A stretch of 43,088 nt of DNA, taken from assembly GCA_022562295.1 (NCBI GenBank), contig JADFPO010000019.1, positions 1 to 43,088 on the forward strand, given 5' to 3'. Source of the stretch: Gemmatimonadota bacterium (GTDB taxonomy: Bacteria > Gemmatimonadota > Gemmatimonadetes > Gemmatimonadales > GWC2-71-9). The notes beneath the pieces are model-generated. The model ran no database searches and was not told the origin of the DNA. It worked only from the letters and a program-made list of their open reading frames with translations. Made by a program: the position numbers and the translations under genes. Below, piece by piece: positions 22,912 through 30,470 of the stretch; within the stretch, counting starts at the first letter, position 1, and every line of letters begins with the position of its first letter.

Positions 22912-25171
22912 ACAGCTAAGGCAGGTTCGCGAACCGTTGCAATGGTGTCTCCGGCTCGGCGAGCGGGCCGCCCCGAGGCAACTGGAAGCCACCCTGCGGC
23001 GCGCGCTCCTCGGGCCGGCTTTGGAAGACTGGGAGCCACCTGATTGGCTCTTCCCTCACCAGATCGATGCAGCGAAGAGGATTGCCGGATCCATGCAGAT
23101 ATTCGGCGGTGCGCTGCTGTGCGACGCGGTTGGGTTGGGCAAGACGTACGTGGGCCTCGCCGCCGCAACCCGTTACACCGCTGTCGTGGTCTTGTCTCCA
23201 GGAGTGCTCGTTCCCCAGTGGAAACGCGTCGGCCAGAGCGTCGGTGTGCCGATCACGGTGCAATCCCACGAATCGCTGAGTCGGCGCAAGCCGATCCCTC
23301 CGTCCGATTTGATCATCGTCGATGAAGCACACCGGTTTCGGAACACCTCCACCGCGCGATACGACACACTCGCAAGAGGCTCGCGCCAGGCACACGTCCT
23401 TCTCCTCACGGCAACACCGGTTGTGAACAAGCCTCAAGACCTCCTCGGGCTCGTGCGCCTGTTCGCTCCCGATCACGCTTTCGGCCTCTTCGGAGTCCGC
23501 TCCCTCGAACAAGCACTGCATCAACCCAATCGAGCCTCCGTGATCACCGGGCTCGCTCCGGCCATCATCGCCCGATCTCCCGACACGGCCGGCGTGGGCA
23601 GCAGCAAAATACCCAACGCGATCGACCAGATCCCCTTGGCACCTCCCCCACTCCGGCAGGAACTACTCGACGAAGTTCTCACGTCGATCGATCACCTCGA
23701 GTTCCCATCGTTTCAAAGCGGTAATGTTTCGGAGCTTCTCCGGATGCACATCCATCACCGCCTGTCCTCGTCGGCTTCCGCCTGCATCGAGTGCCTGCGA
23801 CGGCACCGTACCTATCTCGAACGCGCGATCGCCGGGGCGAAACGCGGCGAGCCATTGTCCAGACGGGAGTCGCGTCGCCTATTCGGCCTGATCGACGAGG
23901 ATCAATTGGCACTCGACTTCATCGCAGATCCCGCCACGCCTCTGTCGGTCGCGACACTGGACGGCGAACAGCGCCGTGTGTGCGACATCATCGCGTTGCT
24001 CGAGGGCAGCAATTCAAATCCCAAGGCCGCTCGCCTACGCGAGTTGTTGATCGGGCGTCGCGCTGCCAGAGGGGCAGGGGCTGTGAAGACGATCGTCTTC
24101 TGCTCTGCGGTGGCGACCGCGCACTCGCTCGCGGCCACGCTGAAATGGCATCGGACTGCCGTGGTTACGGGCCGCGGCGCCAGAATCGCATCGGGTGCCG
24201 TTTCGACCGAGACGGCCCTGGCACTGTTCGCTCCCTTCGCCAGGAAAGCTCCACCGCCGTCCACGAGCATGCAGGTCGACGTACTGATTGCGACCGATCT
24301 CGTGAGCGAAGGGTTGAACTTGCAGGACGCCAACGCCGTCGTGCACTTCGATTTGCCTTGGAATCCCCTCCGGCTGCAGCAACGCATCGGGAGAATAGCA
24401 CGCCTTGGATCGCTGCATGAAGACGTGGACGTGTGGTGGTTCGTTCCTCCGCCAGAGTTGGAGCGTCGCCTGCGGCTGCGCGATCGAATCAAGGCAAAGG
24501 TGGCGTATCAGAGGGAGTTGGGCGTCGCAGTTACGAGCGCTGTGGGTACGGCAAAGATCCTCGGGAAATCCCTGGAAGCACGCGAGCGGCACGGAGCGAG
24601 CATCCAGTCTACCCGTCACACCCACTGTTTTGCCGTGGTGCACGCGCCCAACGCCGCTGTTTTCGCCCTGCGCTGGACGATCGGGCCTCACAGCATACCC
24701 GATCTACTGGCGATAACGGGGTCACCGCCGGAACCGGTTACCGATTTCGTCGAGGTGTGCGAGTTGCTGAATCGCCTTCTCGAGGCACGCCCCGCCCCCA
24801 CTCTACCGGCCGCGGAACTGCAACGAGCACTGGCCCAAATCGTGCGTGTTCGGCTGAGCCACGCGACACTCGGCCCGATGAACCCCGCGAACAGACGGCT
24901 CGTTCGAGCCGTACTTCACCGCGCGGCGAAAGCGGGAACTGCCCGCAGGGTGAGTGAGCTCGACACCTTGGACGCCATGCTCGATGAACTCACACACGGG
25001 GTGAGGCTGGGAGCCGAGCGCGAACTCGATACCGTGCTGCGGCATCGAAATGCGCGTGTCATGCTCCGCGACTGGCTCGGCCGGTGGGGTACGAGCAGAG
25101 CGGAGACGCCGATAGTGACGTTGGAGGCAGCGATTTTCGGCAACGGAACCGGATCCTGCCGAAAGGCTTAG
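22892..25171 (+). CDS. SNF2-type SF2 helicase partner of the methyltransferase
   Basis: DNA translocase or helicase of about 759 residues. Domain 1 has the Q-like WLFPHQIDAAKRI, Walker A CDAVGLGKT (about residue 80), DEAH box VDEAHRFRN (about 142) and LLTATPV. Domain 2 has KTIVFCSA, LIATDLVSEGLNLQDANAVVHFDLPWNPLRLQQRIGRIARLG (motifs V and VI). The C-terminal 250 residues are helical and of unknown function, with no visible nuclease or PLD motif. The ORF opens at 22832, but ATG 22892 puts the helicase domain at the usual distance. Adenine methylase plus SNF2 helicase recalls the drmMI-drmD pair of class 1 DISARM, yet drmA, drmB and drmC are missing. Its stop overlaps the phoU stop from the other strand. 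Confidence 0.88.
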   Translation: MPGFIAEQLRQVREPLQWCLRLGERAAPRQLEATLRRALLGPALEDWEPPDWLFPHQIDAAKRIAGSMQIFGGALLCDAVGLGKTYVGLAAATRYTAVVVLSPGVLVPQWKRVGQSVGVPITVQSHESLSRRKPIPPSDLIIVDEAHRFRNTSTARYDTLARGSRQAHVLLLTATPVVNKPQDLLGLVRLFAPDHAFGLFGVRSLEQALHQPNRASVITGLAPAIIARSPDTAGVGSSKIPNAIDQIPLAPPPLRQELLDEVLTSIDHLEFPSFQSGNVSELLRMHIHHRLSSSASACIECLRRHRTYLERAIAGAKRGEPLSRRESRRLFGLIDEDQLALDFIADPATPLSVATLDGEQRRVCDIIALLEGSNSNPKAARLRELLIGRRAARGAGAVKTIVFCSAVATAHSLAATLKWHRTAVVTGRGARIASGAVSTETALALFAPFARKAPPPSTSMQVDVLIATDLVSEGLNLQDANAVVHFDLPWNPLRLQQRIGRIARLGSLHEDVDVWWFVPPPELERRLRLRDRIKAKVAYQRELGVAVTSAVGTAKILGKSLEARERHGASIQSTRHTHCFAVVHAPNAAVFALRWTIGPHSIPDLLAITGSPPEPVTDFVEVCELLNRLLEARPAPTLPAAELQRALAQIVRVRLSHATLGPMNPANRRLVRAVLHRAAKAGTARRVSELDTLDAMLDELTHGVRLGAERELDTVLRHRNARVMLRDWLGRWGTSRAETPIVTLEAAIFGNGTGSCRKA

Positions 25172-25860
25172 CTTCGGTCCTTTACTCCCTCCAACAATTT
25201 CTCGTCGTAGTAATCCAGCTTGTGCAGCGGCATCACCACCGATGAGAGGATGTTGAGCAGGTGCGCGCCGATCCGTTTGTAGAAGCGCGTACCCAACACA
25301 AGCGCCGTCGTGGTCGCTGCATTGTGATCGCTGCGTGCCACTCTCGTCAACAGAACGTCACAGCGGTGTGTGATGTCTCTTCCCTGCCGAATAAGATCGA
25401 TCGCCGCTTCCTGGTCCGATCTCGCAAAAACCTCCCCAGCCGTGGCAAGGGCGGATTCCACACCGGCACGGATTTCCCGCAACTCGCCCACCAATTCGTC
25501 GTCGGGTAACGTCACTCCAGCAACATCGAGCGTCTCCGCAAGATTCTTGGCGTAGTCGCCAATCCGCTCCGCGTCCTTAACCAGACTCATCAGCACGAGA
25601 GCGTACGGCAGATCGGCCGAAGTGCCATGCACGGAGAGGTGGGCGATCACCTGCTTGCGGATCTTGCGCTCCAGCTTGTTGACCTTCACATCACGTTTAT
25701 AGACCTCGGTCCGCTCGTCGGGAGTGGGCCGATCGCCGAAGTAGATGTCTCCAGCCTTGACGGTCAGTTCATTGGCAAGCTTGAGCATCCGCGAGAAATT
25801 TGCGGCCATGCGACCCAGCGGCTCGTCCGAGCGAAAGATGCTCAATAGTTCACGAAACAT
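25168..25860 (-). CDS. PhoU-domain protein
   Basis: Cytoplasmic phosphate-signalling protein of 230 residues built of two three-helix PhoU repeats. The metal-binding signatures appear as VNKLERKIRKQVIAHL (residues about 60-75) and LVKDAERIGDYAKNLAE in the first half, and RFYKRIGAHLLNILSSVVMPLHKLDYYDE in the second. It lies 16 nt downstream of the Na/Pi cotransporter gene, so the pair is one operon and PhoU probably modulates that transporter rather than a Pst system, which is absent here. The TAA stop overlaps the TAG of the convergent helicase gene. Confidence 0.9.
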   Translation of the reverse strand: MFRELLSIFRSDEPLGRMAANFSRMLKLANELTVKAGDIYFGDRPTPDERTEVYKRDVKVNKLERKIRKQVIAHLSVHGTSADLPYALVLMSLVKDAERIGDYAKNLAETLDVAGVTLPDDELVGELREIRAGVESALATAGEVFARSDQEAAIDLIRQGRDITHRCDVLLTRVARSDHNAATTTALVLGTRFYKRIGAHLLNILSSVVMPLHKLDYYDEKLLEGVKDRS

Positions 25861-25876
25861 TAGTACCTCCAGACTA

Positions 25877-27046
25877 CTAGAAGAACCTATTCAAGATCGC
25901 AAATACAGCCGGCAAGCCGTAAAAGAGGAGTGCCACGTAGAGCAGCGCCCACTTGCGCGACGTCACGGCAACGTCCGCCAACTTTCGGGCCGCCATCAGC
26001 GGAATATTGCGAATCTGTACGACCGGGTAGATCATCACCGTACCGGTCAGATTGAAGAGTAAATGCACGAGCGCGATCGTAAGACCCGCGGCGGCATTTG
26101 GGCCCGTTACCGCGAGGGCCGCCAACAGCGCAGTGATTGTGGTGCCGATGTTTGCACCAAGCGTTATGGGGAACGCCTGCGTCAGCGTCAGAATTCCCGC
26201 GCCGGCCAACGGTACCAGCAGCGCAGTCGTGATGGAACTGGATTGCACCATCACGGTCACCACCACACCCACGATCATGGCCAACAGCGCGTTGCGGCCG
26301 AATGCTCGCGAGACGATCGATTCCACCCGCGTCAATATCACAGACCGCATGACCTTGATGATCAGCAGCAGCGCCGCGAAGATCAAAACCGCACTCACTA
26401 GGATGTAGAGGATAGCACCGACTTGAGACGGACCCACCACGGCCTCGATCGCGCCCTGAATCGGGGCGCTGCCTGCTTTGATCGCGCCTTTGATGGGGCT
26501 ATCGTAAACGGCACCACCAAATCCACCGATCAACGAGGTCAGCCCGCTCGCCGTCTTCTCGAGAAACCCGGTGAGCAACTCGAGAGGGAGCAACACGGCC
26601 ACGGCGATGAAGTTGAAAAAATCGTGGCAGGTCGCTACGGCAAACGCCCGGCGGAACTCCTCCTTCCGGCCCATGTGGGCGAGCGCCGCGATGGTGTTGG
26701 TCACCGTGGTGCCGATGTTGGCGCCCATGATCATCGGCACGGCGTTGGTGATCGGTAGCGGATTGTCGGGCGCGGCGACCAAGGCAACGATGGTGGCGGT
26801 CGTCACCGAGGAGCTCTGCACCAGCGTGGTGGCCAGGATGCCGACCATCAACGCCGTGAATGGGTTTTCTGTCGCGGCGAAGAACGAATCGACCAATGGG
26901 CCGCTCAGCGCTTCGAATCCCTTCCCCAATCCGTTGACGCCAACCAAGAAGACGTACAGGAGCGTCCCGACCTGAGCCGCACGTGACAAGGGGTGTGCAA
27001 GCCACGACGGCGAAGTCTGCGGGAGTGTACCCGGACTAGGGGTCAT
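25877..27046 (-). CDS. Na+/phosphate cotransporter family (NptA/PNaS)
   Basis: Inner-membrane sodium-dependent phosphate transporter of 389 residues with about nine hydrophobic spans. The inverted repeat characteristic of SLC34/NptA is clear: TTLVQSSSVTTATIVAL with MGANIGTTVTNT in the first half, and VMVQSSSITTALLVPL with LGANIGTTITALLAAL in the second. The QSSS motifs form the Na/Pi site. It lacks the long C-terminal PhoU domain of YjbB-type proteins; the separate phoU gene just downstream supplies it in trans. The divergent gap to the mutasome cassette holds its promoter. Confidence 0.92.
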   Translation of the reverse strand: MTPSPGTLPQTSPSWLAHPLSRAAQVGTLLYVFLVGVNGLGKGFEALSGPLVDSFFAATENPFTALMVGILATTLVQSSSVTTATIVALVAAPDNPLPITNAVPMIMGANIGTTVTNTIAALAHMGRKEEFRRAFAVATCHDFFNFIAVAVLLPLELLTGFLEKTASGLTSLIGGFGGAVYDSPIKGAIKAGSAPIQGAIEAVVGPSQVGAILYILVSAVLIFAALLLIIKVMRSVILTRVESIVSRAFGRNALLAMIVGVVVTVMVQSSSITTALLVPLAGAGILTLTQAFPITLGANIGTTITALLAALAVTGPNAAAGLTIALVHLLFNLTGTVMIYPVVQIRNIPLMAARKLADVAVTSRKWALLYVALLFYGLPAVFAILNRFF

Positions 27047-27173
27047 GGGTGGGATTCGGGGTTTGGGGGATCGCTGGGATGAAGCACAGAGAGTTCCGCA
27101 TGTGCACGAAACGCGTCCCGATAGAAATCACAGTCTAATGTAACTACTTGTCGCTAAGTAACATAGCGATCAC

Positions 27174-27217
27174 TTGCCTCACGGTACTTTCGGTGTATAT
27201 TCGGTATCATGACCGAA
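27174..27217 (+). promoter_or_regulatory. Promoter with SOS-like direct and inverted repeat, mutasome cassette
   Basis: TTGCCT (27174-27179) and TATATT (27196-27201) are 16 nt apart. TTCGGT occurs at 27189 and 27200, an 11-bp period (TTCGGT-N5-TTCGGT) over the -10. A third copy in reverse (ACCGAA, 27212-27217) makes the 18-bp palindrome TTCGGTATCATGACCGAA across the first start codon. The 11-bp-period direct repeat recalls the GTTC-N7-GTTC LexA box of alphaproteobacteria. Transcription would begin at or next to the ATG at 27209, giving a leaderless mRNA. Confidence 0.55.
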
Positions 27218-27400
27218 CAAACCCCGAAACTGATGCCCACTCGATTCGTTCCGAGATGGCCCCGCCGCAATCGCCCCCAAGAGGCACACGATCCATCCTC
27301 CCGGTCTGCTGTCTGCAGGTGCCCCGATTGCGGCGGGCCCGTCCATCCGGCGTCGGCCTGTTACTTCTGCCCGGTTTGTGGCTGGGGGCGGTGCAGCTGA
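27209..27400 (+). CDS. Small zinc-ribbon protein, first gene of mutasome cassette
   Basis: A 63-residue basic protein with seven Cys in its last 28 residues. CPDC is followed by ACYFCPVCGWGRCS, a zinc-ribbon pattern like the C-terminal ribbon found in some nucleotide reductases and nucleic-acid-binding proteins. The ATG lies immediately behind the predicted promoter, overlapping the inverted repeat, so translation is probably leaderless. The radical SAM gene starts 18 nt after its stop. Function is unknown; the position suggests a damage-inducible accessory factor. Codon use and the Cys spacing argue for a real gene despite the small size. Confidence 0.7.
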   Translation: MTEQTPKLMPTRFVPRWPRRNRPQEAHDPSSRSAVCRCPDCGGPVHPASACYFCPVCGWGRCS

Positions 27401-27418
27401 GCCGCGTGAGAATTCATA

Positions 27419-28681
27419 GTGGATCAAACAGAGCTGTTTCCTCTCCCAACCGCAGTGTCACCGTCGCCGAGTTTGCGGGTGCTCGACACCCGCATGCGTG
27501 GGGTGACCTTTGTGGAGCATCGGGTCAAAGCAATCGTGAACTCGCCCGAGAGTACGGGGATGGGATTCTGGTCAATCAACCCGTACATCGGGTGCGAGTT
27601 CGGTTGCACGTATTGTTATGCGCGATACGCCCACCGATATGCTATCGAGCGGATGCATGGCAATGGACAAATATCAGATGCCGACCTCTCGCGATTCCGC
27701 GAGTCAGAAAAGTGGGAGGTATTCGAACATCACATTTTCGTTAAGCAGCGAGATGCGGTTCTTGCAGCGCTCGAGCGAGATCTCTCCCGCATAAGACGAC
27801 GCCAAGCCGGTGGCCAGATTCATCCTATCGTCATCGGCACCGCCACCGATCCATATCAGCCGGCCGAACGACAATACCGCATTACACGTGCCGTACTCAC
27901 GCGACTGCGGGAAGAATCGAACCTCTCCATCGGCATCATCACAAAGAGTCCCCAAATCTGTCACGACATCGATGTACTCCGTGAACTGCAACGCAACAAC
28001 CGCGTGAGCGTGTACATCTCGTTGATCACAACAGACACACGGTTGATCAAGCTCTTTGAAGCACGTTCACCGATGCCTCACGTTCGGCTCAAGGCGTTGA
28101 AGCGATTGACGGATGCGAACCTCAACGCCGGTCTCATCGTCGCACCCGTGTTACCGGGAATCACCGACACCGTCCCACAAATTCGCGCGCTCGTTCAGGC
28201 ACTGAAAGACGCGGGAGGTCGGTTCGCCCACCCATCACCATTGCGGCTCTATCCCGCACTACACCGCGGATTCTTACCGATCATCGAGAAGAACTTCCCC
28301 GAGCTCTATCCGAAATACCGCCGCGCGTATCGTGGCGCCGGCATCGTACCCAAGAGGTACACTGACGCGATTCTCAATCGCTTCCGCAAAATCGCGAATG
28401 AGTTCGGAATTTCCGTGAACGATCCGATGATGGAGGCGATAGGGCGGGCAGGCGGGCAGGCGGGCGGGCGGGCAGACGGTAGGACGGTACGTCCATTACC
28501 GTCTGACCGTCGGGATGAGGGGCGGAGCGGCGGGGGCCCGCCGGGTTGGGTAGTGGGGTGGTGGGGGCCCGTCGGGATGGGCAGGGCGGCGGTGGGGACC
28601 TCCTCACCAGCGATCGCGCCGTGTGCGTCTGGATCCCACTGTTCGCACTTCGGGCAGAAGAGCGGCGGCGACCCGAGCTGA
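27419..28681 (+). CDS. Radical SAM protein (SplB/Rv2578c-like) with repeat-derived C-terminal tail
   Basis: Radical SAM enzyme of about 340 core residues. The [4Fe-4S] motif C-x3-C-x2-C appears as CEFGCTYCYARYAH (about residue 58), followed by VIGTATDPYQPAERQY, SIGIITKSP and APVLPGITD, all typical of the Rv2578c/spore-photoproduct-lyase-like group. The start is GTG. The core ends near NDPMMEA; the remaining 80 residues (GRAGGQAGGRADGR and onward) are a translation of a G-rich minisatellite, and the ORF then runs 61 nt into imuB. The original stop was probably lost to the repeat insertion. It takes the place that imuA has in classical imuA-imuB-dnaE2 cassettes. Its substrate is unknown. Confidence 0.85.
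   Translation: MDQTELFPLPTAVSPSPSLRVLDTRMRGVTFVEHRVKAIVNSPESTGMGFWSINPYIGCEFGCTYCYARYAHRYAIERMHGNGQISDADLSRFRESEKWEVFEHHIFVKQRDAVLAALERDLSRIRRRQAGGQIHPIVIGTATDPYQPAERQYRITRAVLTRLREESNLSIGIITKSPQICHDIDVLRELQRNNRVSVYISLITTDTRLIKLFEARSPMPHVRLKALKRLTDANLNAGLIVAPVLPGITDTVPQIRALVQALKDAGGRFAHPSPLRLYPALHRGFLPIIEKNFPELYPKYRRAYRGAGIVPKRYTDAILNRFRKIANEFGISVNDPMMEAIGRAGGQAGGRADGRTVRPLPSDRRDEGRSGGGPPGWVVGWWGPVGMGRAAVGTSSPAIAPCASGSHCSHFGQKSGGDPS
28445..28606 (+). repeat. Composite minisatellite, copy 1 (8-bp and 31-bp periods)
   Basis: At least four 8-bp units of the form CGGGCAGG start at 28445, 28453, 28461 and 28469, grading into CGGTAGGA. Then a 31-bp unit headed by GACCGTCGGG, GCCCGCCGGG and GCCCGTCGGG starts at 28505, 28536 and 28567, with a partial fourth head near 28597. 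The rest of each 31-bp unit is G-run-rich and could form G-quadruplexes on this strand. It covers the radical SAM tail and ends about 15 nt before the likely imuB start. The same layout recurs inside imuB. Confidence 0.85.
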
Positions 28682-30120
28682 GGGGAAAACCGACAGCGCT
28701 GTTGTCGGCTGAAGACACACGGCGGCTGTGGCAGGTTTCCTCCCGTGCACATCACGATGGCGTAAAACCCGGGATGACCGTGAGTCAGTCGATTGGCCTC
28801 TGCTCCGCACTCACGCTGGTGGAAGCCGACCCAGTCCATTACGACGAGCTGTTTTCCCGACTTTTACAGGCACTCAGCGATGTCAGCCCCGTCGTTGAGC
28901 CTGGGAAGTTGGGGTGCGTATACGTCGGCGTCGATGGATTGGATGGGTTGATCGGCGAGCCGAACAAAGTGCTTGCTGTGATTGATGCGGTGGTCAGGGA
29001 AGTGTGGTATGGCGAGTTGAAGCGACGGTGGGGAGTTGGACGGCCGAAGACGGTCAGGGACGGTCGAAGACGGTCGAGGACGGACAGGCGGGCAGACGGG
29101 CAGGCGGGCGGACGGGCAGGTGGACAGACGGGCAGAAGAGAGGACGGTCAAAGACGGTCGAAGACGATCGAGGACGATCGAGGACGATCGACGACGGATA
29201 GATCGCCTCGACCGTCGGGAAGGGCTGGTGAGGGGAGTGGGACCGTCGGGCTGGGTGGGGAGGTGGAAGGGAACCGTCGGGCGGGGGGTGGTGCTGGGCG
29301 GGACCGTCGGGTGGTGTGGAAGTTGGGATGGGCTAAAGGCAAGTTCCCCGCCTGGGTGGCCGCAACACGCGCCAAACCCGGCGAGCCCGTGGTAGTCAGT
29401 GAAAACGGGCTCGCTGAGTTTCTCTCGGCGCAGCGCATCGGCGCGCTGCCGCTCGAGCGTGATACCCACCGACGACTTTGGCAGCTCGGACTTCGGAAAC
29501 TGAGTGACCTCGTCGCGCTTCCCGAACAAGCCGTCGCATCGCAGTTCGGCCGGGAAGGACGCATGGCATGGCGTCTCGCCGCCGGGATGGTTTCCGAACC
29601 CGTCATCGGCAAAGAGTCACCACAACCGATTCGGGCCTCGATGCATTTTCCGACGCCCATTGCCGATCGAGGGATTCTCACCAACACAATCGGAAAACTC
29701 ACCGAACAAGCATTGCGGCATCCTCAACGCATAGGCTGGCGCGTCCGCTCGGTACGTGTCCGCGCCGCCTTGGAACACGACCGTTCCTGGATGATCGATG
29801 CGACACTCAAAGATCCATCGGCCGATAGAAAACACATCATGGCTCCGCTCATCGTGAAGCTCGACCAGACCCCACCCACCGGCACGGTCGAGCATCTCAT
29901 GGTGGAGTTCACCGCTTTCACACGTGGCACCAAGGAATTGCAGCTATTCGCACGCGATGCCGCTGCCGTTGCACGGTCCGGCCGGCAGCGCGCGTTGCGC
30001 TGGGCCGCACACGAAATCAGAACCCGTCTCCAGCGTCCCCTACTCCACCATATCATCGAGGTACACCCATGGTCGCGAATTCCCGAACGCCGGTACGCAC
30101 TCATCGACTACGACCCCTGA
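28621..30120 (+). CDS. imuB: ImuB-like Y-family polymerase homologue with internal repeat insertion
   Basis: Catalytically dead Y-family protein that, in known mutasomes, bridges DnaE2 and the sliding clamp during translesion synthesis. From the GTG at 28621 it has 499 residues: CVWIPLFALRAEERRRPELRGKP at the N-terminus, a palm segment YVGVDGLDGL in which the usual catalytic DE pair is absent, then KFPAWVAATRAKPGEPVVV, a helix-hairpin-helix region (LRKLSDLVALPEQAV) and a little-finger-like C-terminus. Residues about 143-230 are encoded by a minisatellite and are highly charged and probably disordered. They sit between a palm helix and the strand before KFPAWVAA, where close relatives have a short loop. 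The frame is preserved. The upstream extension to 28546 in the track is repeat translation. Confidence 0.85.
   Translation: MCVWIPLFALRAEERRRPELRGKPTALLSAEDTRRLWQVSSRAHHDGVKPGMTVSQSIGLCSALTLVEADPVHYDELFSRLLQALSDVSPVVEPGKLGCVYVGVDGLDGLIGEPNKVLAVIDAVVREVWYGELKRRWGVGRPKTVRDGRRRSRTDRRADGQAGGRAGGQTGRREDGQRRSKTIEDDRGRSTTDRSPRPSGRAGEGSGTVGLGGEVEGNRRAGGGAGRDRRVVWKLGWAKGKFPAWVAATRAKPGEPVVVSENGLAEFLSAQRIGALPLERDTHRRLWQLGLRKLSDLVALPEQAVASQFGREGRMAWRLAAGMVSEPVIGKESPQPIRASMHFPTPIADRGILTNTIGKLTEQALRHPQRIGWRVRSVRVRAALEHDRSWMIDATLKDPSADRKHIMAPLIVKLDQTPPTGTVEHLMVEFTAFTRGTKELQLFARDAAAVARSGRQRALRWAAHEIRTRLQRPLLHHIIEVHPWSRIPERRYALIDYDP
29049..29311 (+). repeat. Composite minisatellite, copy 2 (10-, 8-, 10- and 31-bp periods) inside imuB
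   Basis: Four 10-bp units (GACGGTCAGG, GACGGTCGAA, GACGGTCGAG, GACGGACAGG) occupy 29049-29088. Six 8-bp units of CGGGCAGA type occupy 29089-29136. Six more 10-bp units (GACGGTCGAA/GACGATCGAG) occupy 29143-29202. The 31-bp unit headed by GACCGTCGGG follows at 29210, 29241, 29272 and 29302. The head GACCGTC is the reverse complement of the 10-bp unit's GACGGTC, so the array can fold back on itself. No unit length is a multiple of three. Confidence 0.9.
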
Positions 30121-30350
30121 ATCTTCCGCGAGCCGTCAGTGTGGTCTTGAACGAGCGCGGACTTCCCATTGCGATTATTCGCGACGGGAAGCGCAAAGAG
30201 GTTGAGAAAATCGGTGAGATCTGGCGCGTCGATGACGAGTGGTGGAGGGATCCGATCGCTCGCCGGTACGTGGAAACTATCCTCGAAGGTGGTCGGCGTC
30301 TCGTTGTGTACGAGGATCAGATCACGGGCGAGTGGTTTGAACAACGGTGA
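30069..30350 (+). CDS. DUF6504 family small protein
   Basis: A 93-residue protein of the kind found between imuB and dnaE2 in many mutasome cassettes (DUF6504). The conserved core is PRAVSVVLNERGLPIAI, then IGEIWRVDDEWWRDPIARRYVETIL, and a final strand VVYEDQITGEWFEQ. The WRVDDEWW motif is the clearest mark. It overlaps the 3' end of imuB by 52 nt in another frame, so translation is likely coupled. Its role is unknown; the context implies a structural or regulatory part of the translesion complex. Confidence 0.8.
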   Translation: MVANSRTPVRTHRLRPLNLPRAVSVVLNERGLPIAIIRDGKRKEVEKIGEIWRVDDEWWRDPIARRYVETILEGGRRLVVYEDQITGEWFEQR

Positions 30351-30358
30351 GTATAAAG

Positions 30359-30441
30359 TAAGTCGTGAGTAGTGAGTGGGGTGAGAGTGGTATTGCAACT
30401 CTGCGACTCACTTACTCACGACTTACTACTCACTACTCACC
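30359..30441. repeat. Long hairpin with 7-bp tandem units between DUF6504 and dnaE2
   Basis: TAAGTCGTGAGTAGTGAGT (30359-30377) pairs with ACTCACTTACTCACGACTTA (30406-30425) apart from one bulged base, around a 28-nt loop. The right arm continues into ACTTACT-ACTCACT-ACTCACC, a 7-bp tandem, to about 30441. CACGACTTA is seen once more at 30454. In the mRNA this stem would sit 46 nt before the dnaE2 ATG and could act as an attenuator, a processing site or a partial terminator; it could equally be a dispersed repeat. Confidence 0.65.
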
Positions 30442-30470
30442 TTCACGCCAAGGTCACGACTTAATCGGCC

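Noticed and set aside
28546-28620. ORF-track N-terminal extension of ImuB
   Set aside because: These 25 codons translate the minisatellite; the homologous protein begins at the GTG at 28621.
28505-29311. Regularly spaced 31-bp units resembling a CRISPR array
   Set aside because: Only the 10-bp head is conserved, the remaining 21 nt are G-rich variants of one another rather than unique spacers, the arrays lie in coding frames and no cas gene is present.
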